Position numbers and translations under genes: made by a program
Notes under the pieces: generated by a model
Told to the model about the DNA's origin: nothing
The model's database searches: none
Seen by the model: only the letters and a program-made list of their open reading frames with translations
In this document: piece after piece, positions 11,237 to 21,739 of the stretch
Layout of the letters: each line of letters opens with the position of its first letter
Position numbering within the stretch: the stretch's first letter is position 1
Source: Ceratothoa steindachneri
Lineage: Eukaryota; Arthropoda; Malacostraca; Isopoda; Cymothoidae
NCBI GenBank assembly: GCA_963969495.1
Contig: OZ018327.1
Span: forward strand, 37,205,912-37,269,911
Length of the DNA stretch: 64,000 nt
Direction: 5' to 3'

Positions 11237-11707
11237 TTTTTATTGTACCCCACTTGCTCCTAGCCCCATAATAGTTTGTTGAAAACTCTCTGGGCCCTAA
11301 TCACAACTACTAACACCCCTCCTAGTCTGAAGTATTATTAGATACACTGAGGTTTGCCATAACCAGTAATAACCTGTAATGTTATCCTTCCAGTGCCTCT
11401 AATGTATGTCTGTAAGACTATGCTTAATGCTATTCATTTTTTTAATTTATTTTGGTTTTGGTAAATTGAAACAAATATGTTGACTAGAAGCACCCGTAGC
11501 AATCTTGCAAGTAAAGATGGTAAGTAAATTAACAATGATCAAATAGTTGATTGCTATACTTTTTAAATCAGACCTATCTCAGTCAATTTTTATTGTACCC
11601 CACTTGCTCCTAGGCCCATAATAGTTAGCTGAATACTCTCTGGGCCCTAATCACAACTAATAACACCTGTCCAAGGCTGAACTATTAGATACACTGGCTT
11701 TGCCAAA
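11237..11707. repeat. Two direct repeats of ~120 bp
   Basis: The block 11237-11360 (TTTTTATTGTACCCCACTTG start) recurs at 11586-11707 with about 85-90% identity by eye. The second copy abuts the 5' end of LINE copy A. Confidence 0.75.
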
Positions 11708-12199
11708 CTGGTGGGGCGCGGCAATTTGCCATCTTGGCCGCCGTGCTGACGGGACTCAGCGCCCCAGCTTAGCCTCTTCTTTTAGACAGCCTATATTTTT
11801 ACCCTACTTCCTCACTTTCCCTACAACCTACCTCTCCAACAAGTTTCTCTAGATGGCCTCTATTTTAACAGGGCAGATGCCGACCTTCTTCACAGCCAAC
11901 TATCCCGGATCGGGGCTGAGGGGGGAGGGGACAATGTTGCCTAAGCCCTGAGATGGTGTGTTTTTAACAACCTGCTTCATCCCCACCCATACCTTCCTCA
12001 CACCCCTTTTCCTTCTCTCTTCACACTATCAATTTTTTGCCGTGTCCAAGGTGGAGCCGCCAGGCTGAGAGACTCCCAGGCCACCAGGCGGGAGGGGTGG
12101 TCTTAAATGGCGGCACCTGGCTCTGCCAGGCCTGTACGTACCTATTGCAGGGCTAGCTACTGCAAGAAGTGATGAGCATGTGCATCCCGTGAGAAAATT

Positions 12200-14460
12200 A
12201 GGCTCCCCATGCCCAATGATGGAAATTTTAAAAAATCCCTTTCCCTTTTCCCCTCACAATCAACGGAGCCACCTTCTGGCAGCTCCACAGAACCACAGAA
12301 AAAAAATGGAGGTTCTACCCCCTGTGCTTGCGCAGGGGACCCTCCAAATTTCTCTAACCAGAGAGGAGGCTTACTCCTCTCCTTTGCCTACGGGACCCCC
12401 CCCCCCTCACCCCATTGTCTGGAGGTGCCTTTGGGCACCTCCCTCTTTCCAATGGCAGTCCACCCTTTACTTTCCAAGGAGACTGTCAAGAAAGCCAGCA
12501 GGCAGCCCATAGCCGACAGCTCCCCATTCAAGCGGCTCAGTAGGGCAAACCCCCTTAGGAGGGGAGATGGAAGCCAGGCCCCTTCAGTCGCTTCCCTCAA
12601 AAGATAAGATCTGCTGGCTAGAATACTAAACCTAGCATGGGTCAAGGCCTGTGCCTCCCAAGACAAGACTAAAGACACCGCTGCCAATAGGACCTGTGAT
12701 GTCCTGGGGGGGGGGGCAAATGGAGGCCCCACCTAAGATAGACATAGTCCTTGAGGCAACCCAGCCTCAGGCGGTAGGGCCTTCCATGAGAGAGAATCTG
12801 GGCTCTGCATAAGCACCGAACTCGAGTCCTGTCCTATGCAAGGTCCTCCTCAAATGGTTAGGGTTTCCAAGGTATTACAAGTAGGGGAGGGATCTCCTCC
12901 TCCAACCGGTGCCCCTATGACTGCCAGGACCTTCTCCATCTCAGAGAAGGGCCTTACTGAGGTTGGTCCATCTGGTTTGGGGTATCCTAAAAAGAAAAAA
13001 ACAACAACAATAAAATGCCTCAGGGCTACTCTCCACCCGCAAGCGCTGCGGGGCTAGATGGGTCTATGGCCATTTTGATAAGCGACCAAGTCAAGATCTG
13101 CACATCTGGCCCCTCTGCCACCCCCACCCCCCACCCGCATGTGGAGCCTTGATAACATCAAGGCACCTCATTCAGCGATTACCTGGCATTTTTTAGCCCG
13201 CTGACTTCAAATGCTTCCTCGTTATTTGCTCCACTGATGGCAGCATGTTGGCTAGGGGCAACATGGTCCATCAGAGGAGAGTGTGATTAGGAGAGAGCAG
13301 AAGGTGACGCGTTTCTTGGATGGGAGCCTTTTGGCGAATGCATCAAATCCTTCCTAGGCGGCCATGATTAGTGCCCTTCGACGCTTGATGGCAGGCCTGT
13401 GAGTGTGATGCCGTACTCAACCACAAACTTTTTGAAAGGAGTAGTTTATGTGAGGGAACTCATTGACTACTCCATAGAGGACATCACCTTAGAGCTGGGC
13501 GGTCAAGGTTGAATGTGTGATGAGAAAACAGGGAGGGGCTTTGAGACTCACCCCTACACTCTTTGTCATGTTTGACTGTGACAAGCTCCCTGAGTTGGTG
13601 CGTGCCAGTTGGTACTGCTACCGCATGATGGCATTTGTGCTACTGCTGCAGAAGTGCTATTAGTGCCACCGCTTTGGCCGTACGAATCGCTCTACATATG
13701 TAGACGTGCAAAGTCGGGGGTCACCCGAAGTCTGTATAAATTGCTCCAAGGCCGTACACGATAAGTCCAAATTGTGGGTGGCCAAGTGTGTCAATTTTGG
13801 AGAGACGCACCCCGCTTCTTTGAAGCAATGCGGTGCATATATCCTTGAGAAATAAATCCTAGTCGTTCAGGCCCAGGACGACTCATTCCGCGGGGCTAAG
13901 GACTTGCTTCTGGCGCGCGCGGCTCTGCCTGGGACATCTTATGCCTCAATGCTTAGAAAGACCCTATGCTACTGGCCCATCCAGGCCAATGAGCATGGTT
14001 TCTGAGCCCTTCTGAGGGTTCTACTCAACCCGGGCACTCCCCTGGTAAAGCTGGTGGCACAAAGGGTTCACACCCAGCCCCGGCTAAAACCAGCCCCCCC
14101 ATCCTTCCCCACAGCATGCCCAGTCCCATAAATTGAAACAGCCACATTCCTCCACCCAGTCGTTTGACTCACAGGAGGCAACACCCCTGAAGTTGGTCAT
14201 GAGGCCATCTTCTGGGTTTACTAAAGCTGCCCCCCGAAAGGAGGACAGCAACAAAGGAGCTTCGGCTCATTCGCCTACGCCTAGTGGTGGGTTGAGTGGC
14301 TCGGAGATGGTGGATCCTCGAAAAGAGGGTCCCCCACCTCCGAAGCTGCAATGCCCGCTTAAGGTTTTGAGGTGGAGGGAGGAAAAGACTTACATGGCGA
14401 GCAGAACCTTCCTCAAGAAGTCATAGAAGGCAACATTGTCTGGCCAACAGCACCCGGGGT
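12200..14460 (+). pseudogene. LINE copy A ORF1 (gag-like), decayed
   Basis: This parallels copy B ORF1 throughout, including the leader (PMMEILKN...), the Ser/Thr-Pro-rich N-terminal half, the RRM-like region (~13200-13620) and the zinc-knuckle region (~13660-13860). Multiple stops and indels leave only short open pieces (12209-12607, 12836-13057, 14133-14426). Knuckle cysteines are partly lost; the first unit reads CYxCHRFGRTN with its spacing disturbed. Confidence 0.8.
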
Positions 14461-14786
14461 TCTTCCTCCAGGAAGCGCACGGCCATTCCCGTGAGGGTCT
14501 TCTGTTTGAAGAGGGCCCCCGGGTCTCCTCTGGGATGGGCCTGGAGGGCATATTCCTTCAATGTAATTTCTGTGGATTCCAGGCCAACTGGGAGGAGCTG
14601 CGGTGGCTCATCTCCTCCCATTCCCCATTAACTATCTTTTTGCAGGAGACCATGCTGAGCGCAGGCCCCCTGCCAACCCTCCCGAGGTATAAGGATTTTG
14701 CTACCCCACCACCAGGGATGGGGGCCAGGTGGGAACTTGAATTACGTGTCCTAAATGTGGTCGAGTTTATGCATCACTCCCCCCCC
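14436..14786 (+). pseudogene. LINE copy A ORF2, N-terminal endonuclease fragment
   Basis: The open frame starts MSGQQHPGF, followed by an endonuclease strand reading GIFLQCNFCGFQANWEEL and by IFLQETM. It then jumps over most of the endonuclease and ends at the insertion point of copy B. The Trp-Asn of the first endonuclease strand (LQWN in copy B) reads LQCN here. Confidence 0.8.
14770..14782 (+). repeat. Left target-site duplication of LINE copy B
   Basis: TGCATCACTCCCC is repeated exactly at 21740-21752, on the other side of copy B. Confidence 0.85.
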
Positions 14787-15319
14787 GTAAGGGGCGCGGC
14801 GATTTGCCATCCTGGCCGCCGTGCTGACGGGATCCAGCGCTCCGTCCGGCCCCAGCTTAGCCTCTCTTCCTTCCTTCCTTCAGATAGCCCGATTTCTCCC
14901 CTACCTCGTCGCTTTTCATACAACCTCTCCCACAACTTTCTCTGGTTAGCCTCTAATTTCACAGGGTAGAATGCTGACCTTCTTCTCAAGCCAACCACCC
15001 CGGATCGGGGCTGAGGGGGGGAGGGGACATTGTTCCCTAACCCCTCAGCTCCGGTTCGGGATGGGTTTTTTTTTAACAACCTGCTTCATCCCCACCCACA
15101 TCTTCCTCACATCCCTTTTCCTCTCCTCTTCACAACCTATATTTTTTACGCCGTGTCCAAGGTGGAGCCGCCATGCCGAAGGACTGCCAGGCCACCAGGC
15201 GGGAGGGGTGGTCCCGAATGGCGGCGCCTGGCTCTGCCGGGCTTGTAAGCACCTCTCGCAGTGCGGGCAACTGCGAGAGGTGATGAGCTATTGCGTCCCG
15301 TAATCAAAAGAGGGTCACC
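14787..15319 (+). promoter_or_regulatory. LINE family 5' UTR (copy B)
   Basis: It begins GTAAGGGGCGCGGCGATTTG. The same start is found at 11711, 27708, 36065, 54968 and 59533, which fixes the family's 5' end. Internal promoters of such LINEs lie in this region, but no specific promoter motif is visible to me. Confidence 0.6.
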
Positions 15320-17776
15320 ATGCCCATGTATGAAAAAAAACAAAAACCCCAACCCCCAACTTCCCCCAAAACATCTACGGAGCCGCCCTCGGGCAGCTCC
15401 ACCGAGAAAATGGAGGTCCCCCCCCTTGTGCTTGCGCAAGGGACCCTCCATAATTCTTTAACCGGAGAGGAGGCTTACTCCTCTCCTACGCCTACGGGTG
15501 TAGGGGACTCCCCCTCACCCCCTTCTCTGGAGGTGCTTTCGGGCACCTCCCTATCTCCAGCGGCAGTCCCTCCTTTGCTTTCTAAGGGGACTGCCAAGAA
15601 AGCCAGCAGGCAGCCCATTGCCGACCGCCCCTCGTGCAAGCGGCTCGGTAGGGCAAACCCCCTTAGGGGGGAGAGGGAAGCCAGGCCCCTTCGGTCGCTT
15701 CCCTCAAAAGACCTGCTGGCAAGAATTTTGAACCTTGCTGGGGTCAAGGCCTGTGCCTCCCCACACCACCTGACTAGTGACAATACTGCCAAGGGGACCT
15801 GTGATGTCCTGGGAGGGGATGGCCAACTGGAGGCCCCTCCTGTGATAGACATGGTCCTTGAGGAGACCCAGCCCCAGACGGTAGGGCCTTCCATGGGGGG
15901 GAATTCGGGCTCGGCGCCAAGCACCGAACCCGAATCCGCCCCTATGCAAGGTCCTCCTCAAATGGCTGAGGGCTCCGAGGCAGTAGAAGGAGGGGAGGGA
16001 TCTCCTCCGACAGGTGCCCCTACGACAACCAGGACCTTCTCCATTTCGGAGAGGGACCTGGCTGAGGCTGGTCCATCTGGCCTGGGGACTTCTGCCGGCG
16101 GAGGTGAAAAGCGGGTTCATTCCCCGCCCTCCTCTCCTAAAAAGAAAAAGACTAAAAAGACTCAAAAGACGAAGAAGACTCGGGGCTCCTCTCCATCCGC
16201 GGGGGCTGCGGGGACGGATGGGTCTGCTGCCACTTTGGTAGGCGACCAAGCCAAGATCGGCACATCCGGCCCCTCTACCCCCTCGTGTGCGGAGCCCATG
16301 ACTACGACTAAGACCAAGAATGCACAGGGCGGAGCCTCGATGACATCGGGGCCCCTGATTCAGAGGTTACCTGGCGTTTTCGAGCCCGCTGGCTTCAAAC
16401 GCTTCCTCGTTATTCGCTCCACTGATGGCACCATGTTGTCCAAGGGCAACATGATCCATCAGAGGAGAGGATTAGCTAGTGCAATTGGTAGAGAGCCGAA
16501 GGTAACCCGTTTCTCGGACGGGAGCCTTCTGGCGAATGCGGCGAATCCCGCCGAGGCGGCCAAGATAAGTGCTCTTCGGACACTTCATGGCACCCCGGTG
16601 AGTGTGACGCCGCACTCTACCATGAACTTTGTGAAAGGAGTAGTTTATGCGAGGGAACTCGTTGACTACTCCATTGAGGACATCACCCTAGAGCTGGCCG
16701 ACCATGGGGCGGTCAAGGTCGAACGTGTGATGAGAAAACAGGGAGGGGCCTCGAGACCCACCCCTACACTCTTCGTCACGTTCGACTGTGACAAGCTCCC
16801 TGAGTCGGTGCGTGCCGGTTGGTACCGCTACCGCGTGAAGGCATTCGTGCCACTGCCGCGGCGGTGCTATTACTGCCACCGCTTCGGCCATACGAATCGA
16901 TCATGTAGACGTGCAAAATCGGGGTCACCCGAAGTCTGTGTAAATTGCTCCAAGGTCGCACACGATAAGTCCAAATCGTGTGTGGCCAAGTGTGTCAATT
17001 GCGGAGAGCCGCACCCTGCTTCTTCGAAGCAATGTGGTGCATATCTCCTTGAGAAAGAAATCCTGGCCGTTCAGGCCCAGGATCGACTCTCATTCCGCGA
17101 GGCAAAGGACTTGGTCCTGGCGCGCCCGGCTCTGCCTGGGACGTCATATGCCTCAATAGTTAGAAAGGCACCCTCTGCTCCTGGCCCATCCAGGCCAACG
17201 AGCACGGTTGTTTCCGCGCCCATTCGGAGCCCTTCTGTGGGCTCTACCCAACCTGGGCGCTCCCCTGGTAAAGCTGGCGGCAAAAAGGGTTCATACCCTG
17301 CCCCGGCTAAAACCAGGGCTCCCCCCTCTTCCCCCAGCGTGACCGTTTCGCGTAAAGCGAAACGGCCACGCGCCTCCACCGAGTCGTTAGACTCACAGGA
17401 GGCAACACCCCTGAAGATGGTCGCTAGGCCATCTTCCGGGGTTCCTAAAGCTGTTCCCCGAAAGGAGGACAGCAACAAAGGAGCTTCGGCCCCTTTGCCC
17501 ACGCCCCGAGGTGGAGCGAGTGGCTCGGAGACGGTGGTTCCTCGAAAAGAGGGCCCCCCGCCTCCGAAGCCGCAACGCCCGCCTAAAGTTTCGAGGCGGA
17601 GGGAGGAAAAGACTCGCATGGCGAGCCCAACCTCCCCCAATAAGTCCTCGAAGGCGACAGCGCCTTCAGCGCTTTGTCCGGCCAACAGCGCCCGGGGTTC
17701 TGCCCCCGGGAAGCGTACGGCCATTCCCGTGAGGGTCTTCAATTCGAGGAGGGCCCCCGCGTCTCCTCCGAGCTAG
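15320..17776 (+). CDS. LINE copy B ORF1, gag-like nucleic-acid-binding protein
   Basis: This intact 818-residue frame encodes the RNA-binding protein that packages LINE RNA. Residues ~1-350 are low-complexity, rich in Pro/Ser/Thr with a basic KKKKTKKTQKTKKT stretch near 275. Residues ~360-510 form an RRM-like region typical of jockey/I-group ORF1 proteins (VKVERVMRKQGG, TLFVTFDCDKLPESV). It is followed by PLPRRCYYCHRFGH and three CCHC-type zinc knuckles between about 516 and 575. The C-terminus is again Pro/Ser/Arg-rich. The first Met (MPMYEKKQK) was chosen because the same position opens the frame in other copies. The stop lies about 100 nt inside ORF2. Confidence 0.88.
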   Translation: MPMYEKKQKPQPPTSPKTSTEPPSGSSTEKMEVPPLVLAQGTLHNSLTGEEAYSSPTPTGVGDSPSPPSLEVLSGTSLSPAAVPPLLSKGTAKKASRQPIADRPSCKRLGRANPLRGEREARPLRSLPSKDLLARILNLAGVKACASPHHLTSDNTAKGTCDVLGGDGQLEAPPVIDMVLEETQPQTVGPSMGGNSGSAPSTEPESAPMQGPPQMAEGSEAVEGGEGSPPTGAPTTTRTFSISERDLAEAGPSGLGTSAGGGEKRVHSPPSSPKKKKTKKTQKTKKTRGSSPSAGAAGTDGSAATLVGDQAKIGTSGPSTPSCAEPMTTTKTKNAQGGASMTSGPLIQRLPGVFEPAGFKRFLVIRSTDGTMLSKGNMIHQRRGLASAIGREPKVTRFSDGSLLANAANPAEAAKISALRTLHGTPVSVTPHSTMNFVKGVVYARELVDYSIEDITLELADHGAVKVERVMRKQGGASRPTPTLFVTFDCDKLPESVRAGWYRYRVKAFVPLPRRCYYCHRFGHTNRSCRRAKSGSPEVCVNCSKVAHDKSKSCVAKCVNCGEPHPASSKQCGAYLLEKEILAVQAQDRLSFREAKDLVLARPALPGTSYASIVRKAPSAPGPSRPTSTVVSAPIRSPSVGSTQPGRSPGKAGGKKGSYPAPAKTRAPPSSPSVTVSRKAKRPRASTESLDSQEATPLKMVARPSSGVPKAVPRKEDSNKGASAPLPTPRGGASGSETVVPRKEGPPPPKPQRPPKVSRRREEKTRMASPTSPNKSSKATAPSALCPANSARGSAPGKRTAIPVRVFNSRRAPASPPS

Positions 17777-20700
17777 GCCTGGAGGGCATATTCCTTCAAT
17801 GGAATTGCCGTGGACTCCGGGCCAACTGGGAGGAGCTGCGGAGGCTCGCCTCATCCCGTTCCCCGTTAGCTATTTTTTTGCAGGAGACCATGCTAGGCGC
17901 GTGCCCCCTGCCTGCCCTCCCGGGGTATAAGGGTCTTGCGACCCAACCACCGCGGGACGGCCGGGCTGGGGGATGCGCGGTTTACACCCGGCATGATGTC
18001 TCCGTTCTTCCTTTCTCTTTAGATACCTCCTTTCAGGCAGTGGCTGTGCAGCTGCACCTGGATAGGAGGTATACTATCATTTCTGCGTACATTCCACCGT
18101 CAGCTGACTTCGACGCGGGGGACTTTCGCCGCGTCGTGGCACGGTTGCCGAGGCCCTATCTCTTGCTTGGAGATCTGAATGGCAGGCATCCTCTCTGGGG
18201 AGATTACACCATAAATCCCAGGGGACAAGTCCTTGCCGATCTGATCGAAGAGCTTGAGATGGGTGTCCTAAACGTGGATGAGTTTACGCATCACTGTCCG
18301 AGAACCGCTTCATTTTCTTGCCTTGACCTATCTTTGTGCTCTTCGGATGCACAGCCTGATTTTGATTGGGGGGTGGTCGATGACCTCCATGGTAGTGATC
18401 ACTTTCCCATTCAAATATCATTTTCAGGGCAACTGCCGCCTGAGAGACCACCTCGGTGGTGCTTGGCGCGGGCGCGGTGGCCTGCATTTCAGGAAATGAC
18501 TGAATTCTCTATCTCAGTCAAGGAGTTTAGGTCGGTAGATGAGGCCGTCGAGTTCTTCTCCGGCAACCTCATCGCCGTGGGCCTGACTACTATTCCTAGG
18601 ACGTCTGGCCGTTTTGCACGCCGACCACTCCCATGGTGGTCGGCCGAGTGTGAGACGGCCCTCAAACAGAAGCGTTATGCCTACATGCGCTATAAGCGCC
18701 GCCCGAACGATTTCACCGTCGCTGAATTTCGTCGGGCTAGGGCTAGGTTCCGGTATATTTCGAAGCACGCCCGCCGCTCTTCTTGGCGGGCATACGTGTC
18801 TTCACTTAACGGGAAGACCCCTTTAGCTGAGGTGTGGAAGCGAGTCAAAAGGATTCGGGGCAAGTTCTCGCAGGACCCCCCTCCCGTTCTCCAGGAGAAT
18901 GGGACCGCAATCTCGGACCCCGCGTCCGTGGCGGAATCCTTAGCGACCGCTTTTTCCGCATTCTCTAGCCGTGATGCTGCTCCGCCAGCATTCAATGCAC
19001 GTCGTGATGTCGCGGAAGGCCGCCGGCTGGACTTTACCTCCAGAGGCGGAGAACCCTTCAACGACAAGTTTACTGTGAGTGAGTTGCGTTCCGCTCTCGC
19101 TTCGTGCGCGGACACCGCCCATGGTCCGGACGATGTCCCGTACGCCATGCTTCGACACCTGGGTGAGCGAGGCATGGCCTTTCTATTAGATTTGTTCAAC
19201 AGGATCTGGGTGGAAGGTCTCCTCCCAGACTCCTGGCGAATCGCTACTGTGCTCGCCTTTCGCAAGCCGGGGAGAGATCACCCTACTCCGACCGGTTTCC
19301 GCCCAATCTCTCTAACCTCTTGCGTGTGCAAGTTGATGGAGAAATTGGTAAATGTTAGATTAGCCTATTTCCTGGACAGCGGAGGCCATCTGTCTTCTGC
19401 ACAGTGCGGCTTCCGTAAGTTCCACTCCACGTCGGATGCTCTGCTCCGACTGGAAAATGCCGTCTGCGAGGCTTTCCTTCGTAGACAGCACTACGCCACG
19501 GTGTGTTTTGATCTGGAGAAAGCCTATGATACCGCATGGCGATACGGTATCATGGAGACTCTCCACACGATGGGGGCGAGGGGACGCCTCCCAAGGTTTA
19601 TATCTGAGTTTTTGCGAGATCGTCGATTCCGCGTACGGGTGGGGGGAGCCCTCTCCGGCCCAAAGGAGCAGGAAGAGGGTGTCCCGCAGGGAAGTGTCCT
19701 CAGTGTCACACTCTTTGCCCTGAGCATCAACGGCATCACCTCGGTGCTGCCGGAAGATGTTCTCGCTACGCTCTACGTGGACGACCTTTCGATCTCTTTT
19801 GGCCCAGATGCCAACTCTGGAGCGCCGACTCCAACAGGCATTGAACCGCGTCTCTTGCTATGCCAAAGCGCACAGGTTTCGGTTTTCTTTGGCCAAGACT
19901 AAGGTGGTGCACTTCTGCCGCCATCCACGGCTTCACCCCGACCCAGATTTGTTTCTTAATGGGGTGCGCCTGGATGTGGTTGAGTCGCACCGTTTCCTTG
20001 GTCTTGTATTCGACCGACGCCTCACCTGGGAGGCTCACATTCGCAGCCTTAGGGTCTCTTGTACCCGCGCCATGGACATTCTCCGTTCCGTGACGTTCAG
20101 CGCTTGGGGCGCTGATAGGGCTACCGCCTTACTTTTTTATCGATCCTTTGTTCGCTCGAAGCTCGACTACGGATGCGAGTTTTATGCATCGGCAGCCGAG
20201 CGTTTATTGCGGAAGGTGGATTCGATCCACCACACCGGCCTTCGCCTTGCGACCGGTGCCTTCCGCACTTCCCCCATTGAGAGCCTGTTGGTCGATGCTG
20301 GGGAGATGCCACTCGCTCTGCGCCGCGTGCAGTGCATCACTCGCCTGTACGCGCGAGCCCGGCGCCTCCCCCAGTCGCCAACAGCTCTCACTGCATCCGC
20401 AGCTGATCTCGATGGTGCCTATGCCGCCGAGAGACGCCAGTCATACCCTAAGCCCTTTGGGTTTAGGGCCAGGAAACTCCTTCGAGAGGTAGATATAGCT
20501 CTCGGGCCGGTGGCGCCCCTGGTTCTGCCCAGGACGCCACCCTGGAGGGTACCACATTTGGCTATTTGTCGCCACGCCTCTGCTCCCAAAGCTTGTACTG
20601 CGCCGGGAGTATTGCGTTCGATCTTTTTGGAGCACACATCGTGTCACGCTGGTACCGTGCCAGTGTATACGGATGGCTCCAAGTCCCAAGAGGGGGTCGG

Positions 20701-21499
20701 CTTCCACGCCGTATCCCCTCTGTTTGAAGTCAGCGGGGCTCTACCAGGCGCTGCGTCTGTCTTCACGGCCGAGCTGGTGGCAATACACCACTCGGTACGG
20801 GAGATTACGCGACGTGCCCGGTTCGGAGACCGGATTGTGATTTATAGCGACTCACAAAGCGCCCTGAGTGCTCTCGGGGCATTGGAATCTCCGCATCCCC
20901 TGGTTCGCGAAATCCGTGACGCCACGGTTTTGGCGAGCCGGGCAGATGTCGAGATTATCTTCTGCTGGGTTCCTGGACATGTAGGAATTGCGGGGAATGA
21001 GCGCGCCGATGAGGGCGCCAAAGAGTCCGCGAGGACTCTGCGACCGGACCAGCGTTTCGCTCTTCCTCACACCGACTACATGGCAGGAATACGGGCAGCT
21101 CTTCGGACTGCTTGGCAAAGAAGATGGGAGACGGTCGAGGGGAACTTAAAGTTGCGTGCCATTGCGCCGCGACTGTTCCCATGGACCTATCCCCCAATGC
21201 CGCGGCGGCTTCAGGTTGCTTTCTGTCGTCTTCGAATCGGACACACTCGTGTGACGCATCGTTACTTGGTGGAGCGCTCGCATGTGCCCTATTGCAACGA
21301 CTGCGTCGTCCCCCAGACTGTTCGGCATATTCTTGTCGAATGTCCCAGTCTGGGTGATCTTCGCGCACGATACCTGTCTCGGTACCGGGATGGGCGGGGT
21401 CGCTACCGCCTGTCCCTTGTACTCGGGACGAGTGCGTGCACCATGACTGGTGGACTTATTGACTTTTTGGGGGAGGCCGGCCTTCTCCCCTTTATTTAA
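17674..21499 (+). pseudogene. LINE copy B ORF2: endonuclease, reverse transcriptase, RNase H; one 5-nt deletion
   Basis: The first frame (17674-19902) carries the AP endonuclease: LQWN at residues 41-44, the QET catalytic Glu at 71, GDLN near 166 and SDHFP near 240. The RT follows, with TGFRPISLTS, motif A CFDLEKAYDTA near 610, VPQGSVLS and the YVDD box at 701-704. Just after YVDD, at 19801-19806, the frame slips, and the rest is open in another frame from 19757 to 21499. That part holds the RT thumb, RNase H (YTDGSK ~20665, TAELVAI ~20767, SDSQSAL ~20847, NERADEG ~20999) and a final Cys/His motif (CNDC...H...C, ~21292-21340). Relative to the copy at 61455, one of two adjacent GGCCC units is missing. 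Otherwise no stop is seen, so the copy is recent. Confidence 0.88.
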
Positions 21500-21739
21500 G
21501 GTTCCTTTTTTTGTTATTGTTTTGTTTTAGATTGCACTCTCCTGCACCGGGGTGAGGGGGACCTCCCCCCGCTGCCGGAGATTGCTTCGATTGTTAAGTT
21601 TTTCAAATTTATATTGATTGTTAAGTTTTCATATTTTAACTTTAAAGTAGCCTAATTCTAGGCTGTCGTGTTTTTCGGCGACTTATTCCCAAGTGGGTAG
21701 TTGCCAGATGGGCTCTATAAAAAAAAAATAAAAAAAAAA
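21500..21739 (+). promoter_or_regulatory. LINE copy B 3' UTR with paired terminal hairpins
   Basis: Two hairpins precede the A-rich tail: AGCCTA-ATTC-TAGGCT (~21649-21664) and a longer GGCGACT...AGTTGCC stem enclosing CCC-AAGT-GGG (~21678-21706). Both recur at the 3' ends of copies at 24320, 31485, 54470 and 63290. In LINEs such 3' RNA structures serve as the RT recognition signal; that role here is inference. Confidence 0.65.

Larger units (their letters stand above)
14783..21739 (+). mobile_element. LINE copy B, near-complete RNase H-bearing non-LTR retrotransposon
   Basis: This ~6.95-kb element has a 5' UTR (14787-15319), ORF1 (15320-17776), an overlapping ORF2 (17674-21499, one frameshift), a 3' UTR with two hairpins and an A-rich tail ending at 21739. 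It is GC-rich, unlike the AT-rich surroundings. The endonuclease, RT, RNase H and terminal zinc-binding motif place it in the jockey/I superclade; the RNase H favours I-like, Outcast or Loa-like relatives, which I cannot separate by eye. It is the reference copy for at least ten others in the window. Confidence 0.9.

Noticed and set aside
12388..12732. Minus-strand frames over LINE copy A ORF1
   Set aside because: GC-rich antisense shadows with no motif.
17071..17742. 223-codon minus-strand frame
   Set aside because: Shadow of the GC-rich LINE ORF1 on the opposite strand.
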